From the NCBI RefSeq assembly GCF_001613465.1, contig NZ_BDCK01000020.1, positions 124,001 through 188,000 of the forward strand: a stretch of 64,000 bases of DNA, read 5' to 3'. The notes under the pieces were generated by a model. The model worked only from the letters and a program-made list of their open reading frames with translations. It had not been told where the DNA came from and searched no databases. Positions 51,660 to 60,904 of the stretch are shown here, piece by piece. This DNA is from Nocardia niwae NBRC 108934 = DSM 45340 (GTDB taxonomy: Bacteria > Actinomycetota > Actinomycetes > Mycobacteriales > Mycobacteriaceae). The first letter of the stretch is position 1. Every line of letters begins with the position of its first letter. Made by a program: the position numbers and the translations under genes.

Positions 51660-52517
51660 ATGTCCGTATCCGATTCGGAAACCCCTGCCTACGGTGCGGC
51701 GCCCGCGGAGCCCAAGAAGGTCGCGCGCAAGACCCGGGTGCACCACTTGCAGCAGATGAAAGCCGACGGCGAGCGCTGGGCGATGCTGACCGCCTACGAC
51801 TACTCCTCCGCGCGGCTGTTCGAAGAAGCAGGCATTCCGGTGCTGCTGGTCGGCGACTCCGCGGCCAATGTCGTGTACGGCTACGACACCACCGTGCCGA
51901 TCACCGTGGACGAACTCATCCCGCTGGTGCGCGGAGTGGTACGCGGCGCGCCGCACGCGCTGGTGGTGGCCGACCTGCCGTTCGGCACCTACGAGTCCTC
52001 CCCGCAGCAGGCGCTGGCCACCGCGACCCGGTTCATGAAGGAGGGCGGGGCGCACGCGGTGAAACTGGAGGGCGGCGAGCGGGTGGCCGAGCAGATCGCG
52101 CTCGTCGCCGCGGCGGGCATCCCGGTCATGGCGCACATCGGCTTCACCCCGCAGAGCGTGAACACCCTCGGCGGATTCCGGGTGCAGGGCCGCGGCGACG
52201 GCGCCGAGCAGCTGATCGCCGACGCCATCTCGGTCCAGGAGGCGGGCGCGTTCTCCGTGGTCATGGAGATGGTCCCGGCCGAGCTGGCGGGGCAGGTCAC
52301 CCGCAAGCTGACCATTCCCACGGTCGGCATCGGCGCCGGCGCCGACACCGACGCGCAGGTGCTGGTCTGGCAGGACATGGCGGGCTACACCAGCGGCAAG
52401 ACCGCGAAGTTCGTCAAGCGCTTCGGCAACGTCGGTGACGAATTGCGCACCGCCGCCGCGGCCTACGCCGACGAAGTGCGCCGGGGCACCTTCCCCGGGC
52501 CGGAGCACAGCTTCTGA
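51660..52517 (+). CDS. panB: 3-methyl-2-oxobutanoate hydroxymethyltransferase
   Basis: A 285-residue protein. ATG 51660 is five bases after AAAGGA, while the adjacent ATG 51657 is two bases away. It has the TIM-barrel enzyme motifs [37 protein letters not shown] (metal-binding Asp), [41 protein letters not shown] and the catalytic [14 protein letters not shown]. It catalyses the first committed step of pantothenate synthesis, adding a hydroxymethyl group from methylene-tetrahydrofolate to ketoisovalerate. It diverges from the lipoprotein hydrolase. Confidence 0.97.
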   Translation: MSVSDSETPAYGAAPAEPKKVARKTRVHHLQQMKADGERWAMLTAYDYSSARLFEEAGIPVLLVGDSAANVVYGYDTTVPITVDELIPLVRGVVRGAPHALVVADLPFGTYESSPQQALATATRFMKEGGAHAVKLEGGERVAEQIALVAAAGIPVMAHIGFTPQSVNTLGGFRVQGRGDGAEQLIADAISVQEAGAFSVVMEMVPAELAGQVTRKLTIPTVGIGAGADTDAQVLVWQDMAGYTSGKTAKFVKRFGNVGDELRTAAAAYADEVRRGTFPGPEHSF

Positions 52518-52564
52518 CAAGCGACTTCGAAGCGACCGGCCGAGCGGCCCACGCGCCCGTCACG

Positions 52565-53389
52565 TTGCTCGGCCAACCGCTGGAACCTCTCGTGGGCTGG
52601 GCGGGCACTGTGCTGCGCGCACGGAGGATCGAGATCACCGGCGCGGTGGTGGAAACCAAGCGGCGCGCATGGTCACTGCTGGCCCGCATGCCCACCGACG
52701 CGGGGCCGATGTGGGTGAAGGCCAACGCCCGTGCCTTCGCCCACGAGGGCCCCTTATTGCGGCTGCTGGCATACCTGCGCCCCGGCAATGTGCTGGAACC
52801 GCTCGCGGTGCACCCGGACAACGGATGGCTGCTCTGTCCGGACGGTGGCGCCACGGCAGAGGGTTTCGACGACGGATGGCCCGCCCTGGTCCGCCACTAC
52901 GCCGAACTCCAGCAGTCACTCGCCGGGCATCTGGACGAATTGCGCGCCACCGGCACCCCGTACCTGCCACCGCACCAATTGATCGGCGTATACCGGCATT
53001 TCGAGCCCCGGGTGCCCGGGCTGGGCGACCGCATCGCAGCGGCCGCTGCGGTTCTGACCACGTCCGGCAGGCTCAGCATCGAGCACAACGACCTGCACCC
53101 GGGCAACGTCTTCGCGCGCGAGCCGGGGCCGGGCCTGCTCTTCGACTGGGGTGACGCGGTGATCACTCATCCGTTCCTGTCCCACCGCGTGCTGCACAGC
53201 CCCTATCGCGCGGCGTACTTCGACCGCTGGCGGCAGATGGCTGATGTATCCGAGGCCGAGATCGCCGCAGCCGACCGGCTGGCTCCGTTGGTCGCCCTAC
53301 ATCCGTGGCAAACTGTGGAAAACGCCGAACCGGCGTTCGACCGCGTGCGCACAGATCTGCTCGACGAGCTGCGCGCGCACTTCCGCTGA
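52565..53389 (+). CDS. Aminoglycoside phosphotransferase-like kinase
   Basis: A 274-residue protein starting at TTG 52565, the only usual start codon before the conserved part, 47 bp after panB. The kinase catalytic loop LSIEHNDLHPGNVFA (H-N-D-x-H-x-x-N) and the metal-binding LLFDWGDAVITHPF are intact. The N-lobe has MWVKANARAFAHEGPLLRLL (Lys and Glu). APH-fold proteins phosphorylate small molecules; the substrate is unknown and resistance should not be assumed from this alone. Confidence 0.8.
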   Translation: MLGQPLEPLVGWAGTVLRARRIEITGAVVETKRRAWSLLARMPTDAGPMWVKANARAFAHEGPLLRLLAYLRPGNVLEPLAVHPDNGWLLCPDGGATAEGFDDGWPALVRHYAELQQSLAGHLDELRATGTPYLPPHQLIGVYRHFEPRVPGLGDRIAAAAAVLTTSGRLSIEHNDLHPGNVFAREPGPGLLFDWGDAVITHPFLSHRVLHSPYRAAYFDRWRQMADVSEAEIAAADRLAPLVALHPWQTVENAEPAFDRVRTDLLDELRAHFR

Positions 53390-53480
53390 TCTATTCCCAC
53401 CGAAAACGGCCGGTTCGGGCCGGTCGGCGAAATCAATGGCAGACTCGATGCCGACAATACCGACACGACCAGAGGTACCC

Positions 53481-53930
53481 ATGCCGTACAGCCGTTGGAT
53501 TTCACGCAGCACCCTGCTGGTGGCGGGCGCTCTCGCCGCCGCGGCGTTGACCGCTTGCGGCAGCGACTCGGGCCCGGCCCCCACCGGAAGCTCGAGTTCG
53601 ACCACGGCGTCGTCCACCGCCACGCCGGGCACCACCACGGGCCGCACCACACCGGCGAGCCCGGAGATCTCCGACGCCGCCGCGGTCCAGCTGTGCGACA
53701 TGATCCGGCCGGAGCTGTCCAACTGGCGGATCCAGGGCGGGACGCTGGGCAAGATCGGCCTGAACGCGCTGGTGCACGAGTGGGCGCTGCGCAACGGCGG
53801 CATCAACGGCGCGGTACTGGCCGACAAGCCGATCGTCGACCGCGTCACCACCAAGAGCTGCCCGGACGTGCGTCAGCAGGCCGTGGACGCGTTGGGCATC
53901 CCGGATCTGGCTTCGGGCCTGGCGTTCTGA
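53481..53930 (+). CDS. Small lipoprotein
   Basis: A 149-residue protein from ATG 53481, with AGAGGTA just upstream. The signal peptide (SRSTLLVAGALAAAALTAC) ends in the lipobox LTAC. A Ser/Thr-rich linker of about 40 residues follows, then a helical domain (AAVQLCDMIRPELSNWRIQG, then IVDRVTTKSCPDVRQQAVDA) with two cysteines that may pair. I know the type only as a conserved actinobacterial lipoprotein. It lies between the kinase-like gene and the peptidase-CHAD gene on the same strand. Confidence 0.75.
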   Translation: MPYSRWISRSTLLVAGALAAAALTACGSDSGPAPTGSSSSTTASSTATPGTTTGRTTPASPEISDAAAVQLCDMIRPELSNWRIQGGTLGKIGLNALVHEWALRNGGINGAVLADKPIVDRVTTKSCPDVRQQAVDALGIPDLASGLAF

Positions 53931-53943
53931 GCCGGGCGGCCGG

Positions 53944-55797
53944 ATGCGCACCCTCTATCCCCCGATCGAGCCTCACGCCTCCGGCATGCTGGCGGTCGGC
54001 GACGGCCAGTCCGTCTACTGGGAAGTCAGCGGCGATCCGGACGGCAAGCCGGTGGTATTCCTGCACGGCGGGCCCGGCGGCGGCACCGCGCCGTTCCATC
54101 GGCAGTTCTTCGATCCTGCCGCCTATCGCATCGTGCTGTTCGACCAGCGCGGGTGCGGCCGCTCCACCCCGCACCTGGCCGACGGCGCCGGCTTGGAGCA
54201 CAACACCACCGGCCACCTGATCGCCGACATCGAGGCGCTGCGCGAACATCTCGGCATCGAGCGCTGGCAGGTGTTCGGCGGCTCGTGGGGATCCACGCTC
54301 GCGCTGGCCTACGCGCAGCGGCACCCCGGGCGCGTGACGGAGTTGGTGCTGCGCGGCATCTTCCTGTTGCGGCGCAAGGAAATCGACTGGTACTACAACG
54401 GCGCCGCGGGCTACGTCTACCCCGACGAGTGGGAGAAGTTCCTCGCGCCGGTGCCCGAGGACGAGCGCGACCAGGATCTGGTCGAGGTCTACCACCGGCT
54501 GCTGCACTCACCCGACGAAGACCTCGCTCGCGCGGCCGCGGTCGCCTGGTCCAGCTGGGAGGGCGCGACGAGTTCGCTGCTGCCCCACCCGGATCGGGTG
54601 GCCGAGACATCCGAGCCGCGATTCGCACTGGCCTTCGCCAGAATCGAGAACCATTACTTCCGCCACGGCGGGTTCCTCGAGGAGGGTCAGCTGCTGCGCG
54701 ACATCGGCGCTATCGCGCACATCCCCGCCGTGCTCGTCCATGGCCGCCACGACATCGTCTGCCCGGCGGTCAGCGCGTGGGATCTGCACCGGGCCTGGCC
54801 GGGTTCGGTCCTGCACATCGTCGACGACGCCGGGCACGCGGCGAGCGAACCCGGCATCACGCACCACCTGATCGAAGCGACCGACCGATTCGCGAAAGCG
54901 GAGGCGAGCACCGTGACTACAGCCGGGGACGCGCTGGTGGACGCGTTGCGCGAGGACATCGACCGGCTTCTCGCCGCCGAGCCCGAGGTCCGGGCCGACG
55001 CACCGGATTCGGTCCATCAGATGCGGGTGGCCACCCGCAGGCTGCGCAGCGTGCTGCGGTCCTACGGCAAACTGCTCGTCAAGCAATCGGCCGCCGCGAT
55101 GGGCGCGGAACTGAAGTGGCTGGCCGGATTGCTCGGCGCGGCGCGCGACGCCGAGGTGCGCGCCGACCGGTTCGCCGCGCTGCTGGCCGAGCACGCCGAC
55201 CACGCCGACCAGGCGGCCCTCGACGCCGTCACGACGCGCCTGGTGCGGGCCGAACGGGATCGTTATCGCGCGGCCCACGACGAGGTGCTGAGCGCACTGG
55301 ACGGCACCCGCTACCGCGAGCTGCGCGAAGAACTGTCCGGGTGGCGCACCGATCCGCCGCTGCGCCACTCCCGCGCCGCGGCGTCCGCGACCGACGTCTT
55401 CGGGGAGGTGTTGCGCCGCGATCTCGACCGGGTGGAGTCCCTGGTCCGCGCCGAGCCCACCGTGGACCCGCGGGAACGCGTGGAGCTGCTGCACGACATC
55501 CGCAAGAGCGCCAAGCGGCTGCGGTACGCGTGCGAGGCGGCGCAGCAGGTGATCGGCGAGGAGGCCGCCGATCGCGGCAGTCGCGCCAAGAAACTCCAAA
55601 CCGTGCTCGGCGATCACCGCGACGCGGTGGAGTCGCACAACGCGATCCTGCACCGGGCCGCCGAGGCCGCCGCGGCAGGCGAAGACGCCGGTCTCTACGA
55701 AATCCTCGCGGCGGCGGAGGACGCGGCAGCCGGGCACGAGCTTTGCCGCTATCCGGCTACCGCCGCCGCGCTGTTCGGAGCGGCCATCACCGGGTGA
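53944..55797 (+). CDS. pip: Proline iminopeptidase fused in frame to a CHAD domain
   Basis: A 617-residue open frame. Residues 1-318 are a complete proline iminopeptidase (family S33): PVVFLHGGPGGGTAPF, VLFDQRGCGRSTPHL, the nucleophile elbow VFGGSWGSTLALAY, VLVHGRHDIVCP and DDAGHAASEPG. Residues 325-617 are a CHAD domain: SVHQMRVATRRLRSVLRSYG, LGAARDAEVRADRFAAL and LLHDIRKSAKRLRYACEAAQ, conserved histidines and basic helices that bind polyphosphate. No stop lies between. GGAGG at 54900-54904, eight bases before GTG 54913 (codon 324), looks like a true binding site, so the CHAD part may also be made alone. The mycobacterial neighbour in this place is a CYTH-CHAD protein. Confidence 0.85.
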   Translation: MRTLYPPIEPHASGMLAVGDGQSVYWEVSGDPDGKPVVFLHGGPGGGTAPFHRQFFDPAAYRIVLFDQRGCGRSTPHLADGAGLEHNTTGHLIADIEALREHLGIERWQVFGGSWGSTLALAYAQRHPGRVTELVLRGIFLLRRKEIDWYYNGAAGYVYPDEWEKFLAPVPEDERDQDLVEVYHRLLHSPDEDLARAAAVAWSSWEGATSSLLPHPDRVAETSEPRFALAFARIENHYFRHGGFLEEGQLLRDIGAIAHIPAVLVHGRHDIVCPAVSAWDLHRAWPGSVLHIVDDAGHAASEPGITHHLIEATDRFAKAEASTVTTAGDALVDALREDIDRLLAAEPEVRADAPDSVHQMRVATRRLRSVLRSYGKLLVKQSAAAMGAELKWLAGLLGAARDAEVRADRFAALLAEHADHADQAALDAVTTRLVRAERDRYRAAHDEVLSALDGTRYRELREELSGWRTDPPLRHSRAAASATDVFGEVLRRDLDRVESLVRAEPTVDPRERVELLHDIRKSAKRLRYACEAAQQVIGEEAADRGSRAKKLQTVLGDHRDAVESHNAILHRAAEAAAAGEDAGLYEILAAAEDAAAGHELCRYPATAAALFGAAITG

Positions 55798-55821
55798 CCC
55801 GGAAGTTGCCGTCGCGCCCGG

Positions 55822-57273
55822 TCACACCGGGTAGGTGAAGGCCACTTTGCGCTCCGCCGGGTCGGCCGACAGCAGCCGCACCCGCACCGTCTCCCCTTCC
55901 GGTGGTTTCCCCACGCACGGCCCGAGCACCGGCGGGTCCGCGACGAAGACCACGGCCGGCCGGTTGCCGTTGGCCTCGCGCACCACGACGGCGTCGAATT
56001 CCGCACCGATCCGCCGCGCCAGCACGCTCGACTCGGTCAGGTCGATGCAGGCGCGCTCGAGCTTCCCCGCGATGCTGTCGCTGCGCCGCATAGCGTCGGC
56101 CGCGCCCGTCAGCCCGTCGCGCACCCAGCGCGGCACCTCGGCTCCCGCGCACCTGGCCAGGCAGATCTCCGTCGCGAACCGGTCCGACAACCGCCGCAAA
56201 GGAGCGGTGACGTGCGCGTACGGGGCCCCGATCGCACTGTGCCGCAGGGTGGAGGGCCCGGGTGGCTCCCCGGCCGCGCCGTCGACCACGGTGTAAGACG
56301 CTCCGCGCAGCAGGGTGGTCGCCTCGGACATCAGCGCCAACGCCGCGGGTGTGCCGGTGGCCAGCCGGGCCAGCATCTGCCCGACCGGTTCGCCGTCGGG
56401 CCAGTCCACGCCCAGCGCCTGCGCGGTCCGGCGCATCGATTCGAGCGCGGGTTCGGACGGGGGCGGCATGGTGCGCAGCAGCGCGACCCTCTCCGCGGCG
56501 GGTGCGTCGCCGTCCAGCATGATCCGGGCCGCGCACATGCCGGTCAGCAGGGAGACCTGTTCGTTCCAGTCGTCGGCGGCGGTGCGTGGTTCCACCACCA
56601 GCCGCCAGTGCCCGTCGGCGTGCTCGTCCTCGACGACGGTTTGCGCGGGCAATCGCAGACCGATCGCGCCGCGCGCCACCCCCGCCTCGATGCGGCGCGC
56701 GCCGAATTCCGGCAGGGCCGCGATCGAGGGATGCAGCAGGCCGGACTCCGCGTCGGCCTGCACGCGCAAGTAGTCGAGCCGGGCCCGGGAGCGCACCAAG
56801 GCGCGGACCACCGAGAACCGCACCGGTTCGGCCTGTTCATCGAGCTCGATGGTCCACAGCGCGGCCGGACGCGTCCGCTCGGGAAGCAGGCTCGCGGACC
56901 CCTCCGACAGCACGGGCGGGTGCAGCGGCACGGTGCCGTCGGGAAGATAGAAGGTTTGCCCTCGCGCGCCGGACTCTTCGGCGAGCGCGCCGTCAGGGGC
57001 GATCACGGCACCCACATCGGCGATGGCGTAATGGACGGTGAAGCCGCCCGGGGTGCGTTCGATATGCAGGGCCTGGTCCAGATCCATGGCCCCGGGTGGG
57101 TCGATCGTCACGAACGGAATGTCCGTGCGATCGACCCGGTCGCCCGCGAACACGTCCACCGCGTCGCGGGCCTCCGCGCTGGCCTCGGCGGGGTACGCCG
57201 AGGCCAGCCCGAACTCGGATCGGATGGCGCCGAAATCGACCGGCGCCGAGACGATCCGCTGGTGCAGTTCCAC
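55822..57273 (-). CDS. RNB-domain ribonuclease
   Basis: A 483-residue protein from GTG 57273. The RNB catalytic block is clear: DIPFVTIDPPGAMDLDQAL carries the metal-binding aspartates, GFTVHYAIADVGAVI follows, and later STLRHSAIGAPYAHVTAPLR with RRLSDRFATEI matches the family. A small C-terminal S1-like strand region (VVVREANGNRPAVVFVADPP) closes the chain. It lacks the N-terminal cold-shock domains of RNase II/R, as is usual for the short actinobacterial type. It should degrade RNA 3' to 5' in the cytosol. It converges on the iminopeptidase-CHAD gene, 24 bp apart. Confidence 0.9.
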   Translation of the reverse strand: MELHQRIVSAPVDFGAIRSEFGLASAYPAEASAEARDAVDVFAGDRVDRTDIPFVTIDPPGAMDLDQALHIERTPGGFTVHYAIADVGAVIAPDGALAEESGARGQTFYLPDGTVPLHPPVLSEGSASLLPERTRPAALWTIELDEQAEPVRFSVVRALVRSRARLDYLRVQADAESGLLHPSIAALPEFGARRIEAGVARGAIGLRLPAQTVVEDEHADGHWRLVVEPRTAADDWNEQVSLLTGMCAARIMLDGDAPAAERVALLRTMPPPSEPALESMRRTAQALGVDWPDGEPVGQMLARLATGTPAALALMSEATTLLRGASYTVVDGAAGEPPGPSTLRHSAIGAPYAHVTAPLRRLSDRFATEICLARCAGAEVPRWVRDGLTGAADAMRRSDSIAGKLERACIDLTESSVLARRIGAEFDAVVVREANGNRPAVVFVADPPVLGPCVGKPPEGETVRVRLLSADPAERKVAFTYPV

Positions 57274-57288
57274 GCTGGCGCGCCGGTC

Positions 57289-57621
57289 CTACTGCAGCGC
57301 CAGCATGGTGCCGTTCAACTGGTCGAACGGCCCGTAGACGGTGAAGGTGACCCGGCCGCCCGGCACCGAGGAGGACACCTGAGCGGCGGCGTCCAGCGCC
57401 TCGCCGAAGGAGGCGGCGGACGGGTGCGGCAGCCCGGCGAGAGCCAGGCCGACGTGGTTCTGGTGCACCCACACCGTGTCCGCAGGACTCAGGTCGACCT
57501 GAACCCCACCCGGCAGCGGGGTCACCGCGACCGCGCCCGCCGAACCCGCACCCAGCACCGCGAAAATCGAAGCGGCGCCCGCGACCAATGCGCCGGCGAC
57601 CATGGAGCGAACTACTCGCAT
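57289..57621 (-). CDS. Small secreted protein
   Basis: A 110-residue protein from ATG 57621. Residues 1-30 are a signal peptide (SMVAGALVAGAASIFAVLGA, cut near GAVA). The mature part of about 80 residues is beta-rich with few charges (GGVQVDLSPADTVWVHQNHV, VPGGRVTFTVYGPFDQLNG) and has no cysteine. It is probably a secreted or wall-associated protein; I do not recognise the family. The RNB gene follows 15 bp later on the same strand. Confidence 0.72.
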   Translation of the reverse strand: MRVVRSMVAGALVAGAASIFAVLGAGSAGAVAVTPLPGGVQVDLSPADTVWVHQNHVGLALAGLPHPSAASFGEALDAAAQVSSSVPGGRVTFTVYGPFDQLNGTMLALQ

Positions 57622-57876
57622 ATGTGTTGAGACCTGCTTTCCCGCGATCGAAGTATGAATAGCCCGGTGCTGCCCCGCATCGGGCCTTACCAACGGCGAC
57701 TACTTTATGACGTCGATCACGATCAGGGCCAGTTCCGAACGAATCGGACAGCGGAAAATCCGGCCGCGCGACATGAGGACGGTCACGCTGCTAACGTGGC
57801 CCGCCGTGACGGGCGTCGGGTTCGCCCGCGCCTTCGGAAATGTCCCACACGTCGACAATTTGGGAGCTTCACACCT

Positions 57877-57969
57877 ATGTCATCGATTTTGTACGACTAC
57901 CTGTTGCCTCTGCTGGGCCCCGAGCAGGCCGCGTACTGGGCTCAGGTTTTCGTGATCAACCCGGTCTGA
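57877..57969 (+). CDS. Small peptide, 30 residues
   Basis: ATG 57877 begins a 30-residue frame (SSILYDYLLPLLGPEQAAYW, ending VFVINPV) with GGGAG eleven bases upstream. The peptide is hydrophobic with an amphipathic helix pattern and would suit a small membrane-associated peptide. A strong hairpin follows 26 bp after the stop, which makes this an independent short transcript. Evidence is limited to these features; a longer frame upstream is not believable. Confidence 0.42.
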   Translation: MSSILYDYLLPLLGPEQAAYWAQVFVINPV

Positions 57970-57995
57970 CCGCGCGATTCTTTTCCCACTCCTCG

Positions 57996-58024
57996 TCGCC
58001 TCCCGTTCACCTCACGGGAGGCGA
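57996..58024 (+). terminator. Perfect hairpin after the small peptide
   Basis: TCGCCTCCCGT (57996-58006) and ACGGGAGGCGA (58014-58024), an 11-bp perfect stem with a seven-base loop. It separates the small peptide from the DUF732 lipoprotein. Confidence 0.68.
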
Positions 58025-58055
58025 TGGTGGTTACAGGCCGCTAGCATGCCGCTGC

Positions 58056-58451
58056 GTGACAAGAACTACCGCCGCGCACGCGGCCAGAACCACGGCCGCC
58101 CTCGCGGCAGGCGCCACCCTCTTCGCCCTGCTCCTCACCGGTTGCGGGGACGACAAGACCAGCGAGGCCACCTCCTCCGCCAGCACGACGACGGCGCAGG
58201 CCGCCGCCCAGGTCGACAGCGTGAAGACAGGCGCGTTCCTCGTCAGCTTCCGCGGCGCGTTCCCCAAGCTGGCCGAAGGCAAGGACGACGCGAAGATCGC
58301 GAGCATCCTGACCGAGACCTGTGGGGACATCAAAGCGGGCAAGTCCGAGGACGAGGTCGTCAAGAACATCACCAAGCGCGCGGGCGGCGCCACCCAGCCC
58401 AGCGCCGAGGAAGCCAAGGCGATCTATCAAATGGCCAAACTCATGTGCTGA
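58056..58451 (+). CDS. DUF732 lipoprotein
   Basis: A 131-residue protein from GTG 58056. The signal (TTAALAAGATLFALLLTGC) ends in the lipobox LLTGC. After a short Ser/Thr linker, the DUF732 pattern is clear: FLVSFRGAFPKLAEGK, ILTETCGDIKAGKSEDEVVK and the C-terminal YQMAKLMC, with the two cysteines that pair in this family. DUF732 proteins are small secreted or lipid-anchored proteins of Mycobacteriales of unknown function. Confidence 0.82.
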   Translation: MTRTTAAHAARTTAALAAGATLFALLLTGCGDDKTSEATSSASTTTAQAAAQVDSVKTGAFLVSFRGAFPKLAEGKDDAKIASILTETCGDIKAGKSEDEVVKNITKRAGGATQPSAEEAKAIYQMAKLMC

Positions 58452-58544
58452 CCCCGCTCCTCCCGGCGTGCTTCGCATACCCGATCGAAGTCCCCGGCAC
58501 GGAAACTCCGTGGCTGCGGGCAGGGGTGCGAAGCAGCCCCAGGG

Positions 58545-58968
<424 letters not shown>

Positions 58969-58998
58969 GTCCCAGGATACTGGGTACGGTTGGTGGCC

Positions 58999-59886
58999 AT
59001 GGAACGTGTCGAGGTCGGCTTCCCATCCGGAAGCGAACAGTGCGCGGCGTGGCTATATCGCCCGGACGGCGCACCCAAACCCCGCCCGCTAGTGGTGATG
59101 GGACACGGCCTGGGGGCCAATCGGGAAATGGGACTGGATCGGTACGCGCGGCGGTTCGCGGCGGCGGGTATAGCGGTCCTGGTCTTCGACTATCGGCACT
59201 TCGGCGCCAGTCAAGGCACACCGCGCCAGCTGCTGAGCATCGCGCGCCAGCGCGCGGACTGGCACGCCGCCATCGCGTACGCGCGCACCCTGCGCGGCAT
59301 CGACGCGACCCGGATCGCTCTGTGGGGCACATCTTTCGGGGGTGGGCACGTGCTGTCGGTCGCGCCGGACGACGCCTATCTCGCGGCCGTGGTCGCGCAG
59401 GTGCCGTTCACCAGCGGCCTGTCCTCTGCCTTGGCCAAGGGGCCGATCAGCTCGGTCAAGGTGGCCGTCATCGCCGCCGCCGACCTGTTGCTCGCGCCGA
59501 TCCGCCGCAAGCCGATCGGGATCCGGCTCGCCGGCCGCAAGCGCGCCGCGGCGCTGATGAGCGCGCCCGACGTGCCGGACGGCTTTCGCAGGCTGACCGA
59601 CGAGAGCGAGACCTACGAGCCGAAAGTGGCCGCGCGGGTGGCATTCTCGACACTCTTCGACGCACCGGGGCGACGCGCGAAGGCTTTGAAGATGCCGGTG
59701 TTGTACGCGCTGTGCGACGACGACTCCGTGGCACCGGTGAAATCGGCGTTGCGCGCCGCCGAGCGCACCAAGCACGCGGTGGTGAAGCGTTATCCCGCCG
59801 GGCATTTCGACATCTATTTCGACGAGGTTTTCGAGAAGGCCGTGTACGACCAGACCGAATTCCTGGTGTCTGTGCTGCGGCCATAG
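58999..59886 (+). CDS. Alpha/beta hydrolase
   Basis: A 295-residue protein from ATG 58999, 30 bp from the 5' end of the divergent rnpB. The hydrolase motifs are PLVVMGHGLGANREMGLDRY, VLVFDYRHFGASQGTPRQL, the nucleophile elbow IALWGTSFGGGHVLSVA (Ser in G-T-S-F), the acid in VLYALCDDDSVAPVKS and the histidine in YPAGHFDIYF. It resembles the dienelactone-hydrolase-like or acetyl-xylan-esterase-like group; no substrate can be named. There is no signal peptide. A terminator follows. Confidence 0.85.
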   Translation: MERVEVGFPSGSEQCAAWLYRPDGAPKPRPLVVMGHGLGANREMGLDRYARRFAAAGIAVLVFDYRHFGASQGTPRQLLSIARQRADWHAAIAYARTLRGIDATRIALWGTSFGGGHVLSVAPDDAYLAAVVAQVPFTSGLSSALAKGPISSVKVAVIAAADLLLAPIRRKPIGIRLAGRKRAAALMSAPDVPDGFRRLTDESETYEPKVAARVAFSTLFDAPGRRAKALKMPVLYALCDDDSVAPVKSALRAAERTKHAVVKRYPAGHFDIYFDEVFEKAVYDQTEFLVSVLRP

Positions 59887-59893
59887 GTTCTCG

Positions 59894-59921
59894 GCGGCCC
59901 GGTCTTATGCGGCCGGGCCGC
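59894..59921 (+). terminator. Terminator after the alpha/beta hydrolase gene
   Basis: GCGGCCCGG (59894-59902) and CCGGGCCGC (59913-59921), a perfect 9-bp stem, eight bases after the stop codon. Confidence 0.68.
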
Positions 59922-59982
59922 ACATCGGTGCCGCTCTCGACAGGTTTGCGAAACAGCACGCGCCGATCGGAACGAGGCACCG

Positions 59983-60232
59983 ATGATCGATCCATTGATC
60001 TCGGAAGAACGGCGGCCGATTGCTGCGCCGGGGGGACGAACTGCGGCGTGACCTCGCGGCGCTGGCCGGCGATTACGGCGCTCTACCGGATTCGGGCCTG
60101 CTGATCGACACCGACGGGGTCGGCGCTCTGACCACCCCCGGATACTGCGCCGCCGGCGCGCGCGAAGTATTCGACGAAGCGGCGCTGGAACTCGCGGCGG
60201 CCGCCGTCGCGCTCGAGCGCGCCGCGACGTAG
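59983..60232 (+). pseudogene. Small gene broken by a frameshift (possible)
   Basis: ATG 59983 has a good CGAGG site six bases upstream and begins IDPLISEERRPI, but that frame ends at 60050. The second frame, from about 60015 to 60232, continues with LRRGDELRRDLAALAGDYGA and a helical C-terminus (VFDEAALELAAAAVALERAA) and has only a TTG start at 60020 without a binding site. One missing or extra base near 60015 would join them into a protein of about 80 residues. If no shift occurred, the second part (70 residues from TTG 60020) is a small helical protein of unknown role. Confidence 0.42.
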
Positions 60233-60300
60233 ACCGCGCGGCTCGAACCTGTTGTGCTGGAAGGCTGAAGCTGTCGGTGCCCGGCGCTACAGTCCCTGCC

Positions 60301-60864
60301 ATGCATTCCGTCGTGGTCGCCGACGTCGTGCGCCGGATCACGCCGCTCGACGGGCTCGAACAGCAGCACATCGACATCACGCTCAGCTGGCTGGCGGCGA
60401 CCGGCGACATCTTCCGGCGGGTCCGACCTGCCACGCCGCCGCGGCACCTGGTCTCCTATGTCGTGCTGGTCGATCCCCGGGCGCGGGCAGTGCTGCTCGG
60501 CGCGCACCGCCGCTCCGGGCTCTGGCTGCCGACCGGAGGGCATGTCGATCCCGGCGAGCATCCGCTCGAGAGCGCGCGACGCGAAGCGGCCGAGGAGATC
60601 GGCATCGAGGCACGCTTCGACGTCATCGGGCCCGATCCGCTGTTCCTCACGGTCGCGACCACCGCCGGCCCTGACGCTCACGAGGACGTCAGCTTGTGGT
60701 ACGTGATCCGCGGTGACCGCACCCGCCGCCACGCCCTGGATCCGCGCGAATTCGACGGCGAACGCTGGTGTGACGTCGCCGGGTTCGCCCTCCCCGGCAC
60801 CGACCCCCACCTCGGACGATTCCTCACCAAACTGGACGGCGCGCTCCGGGGTCGCACCGGCTGA
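60301..60864 (+). CDS. NUDIX hydrolase
   Basis: A 187-residue protein from ATG 60301. The Nudix box is complete at residues 79-101: GGHVDPGEHPLESARREAAE followed by EIG, with the metal-binding R-E-x-x-E-E. It is flanked by VSYVVLVDPRARAVLLGAHR before and SLWYVIRGDRT after. The enzyme should hydrolyse a nucleoside diphosphate linked to another moiety. The N-terminal helical extension of about 45 residues is typical of larger Nudix proteins of this group. The GNAT gene follows on the same strand, 40 bp later. Confidence 0.88.
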   Translation: MHSVVVADVVRRITPLDGLEQQHIDITLSWLAATGDIFRRVRPATPPRHLVSYVVLVDPRARAVLLGAHRRSGLWLPTGGHVDPGEHPLESARREAAEEIGIEARFDVIGPDPLFLTVATTAGPDAHEDVSLWYVIRGDRTRRHALDPREFDGERWCDVAGFALPGTDPHLGRFLTKLDGALRGRTG

Positions 60865-60904
60865 GGCCGCCCCCGAGTCGACGGAGCGGGCCGATGCTGT
60901 CACG

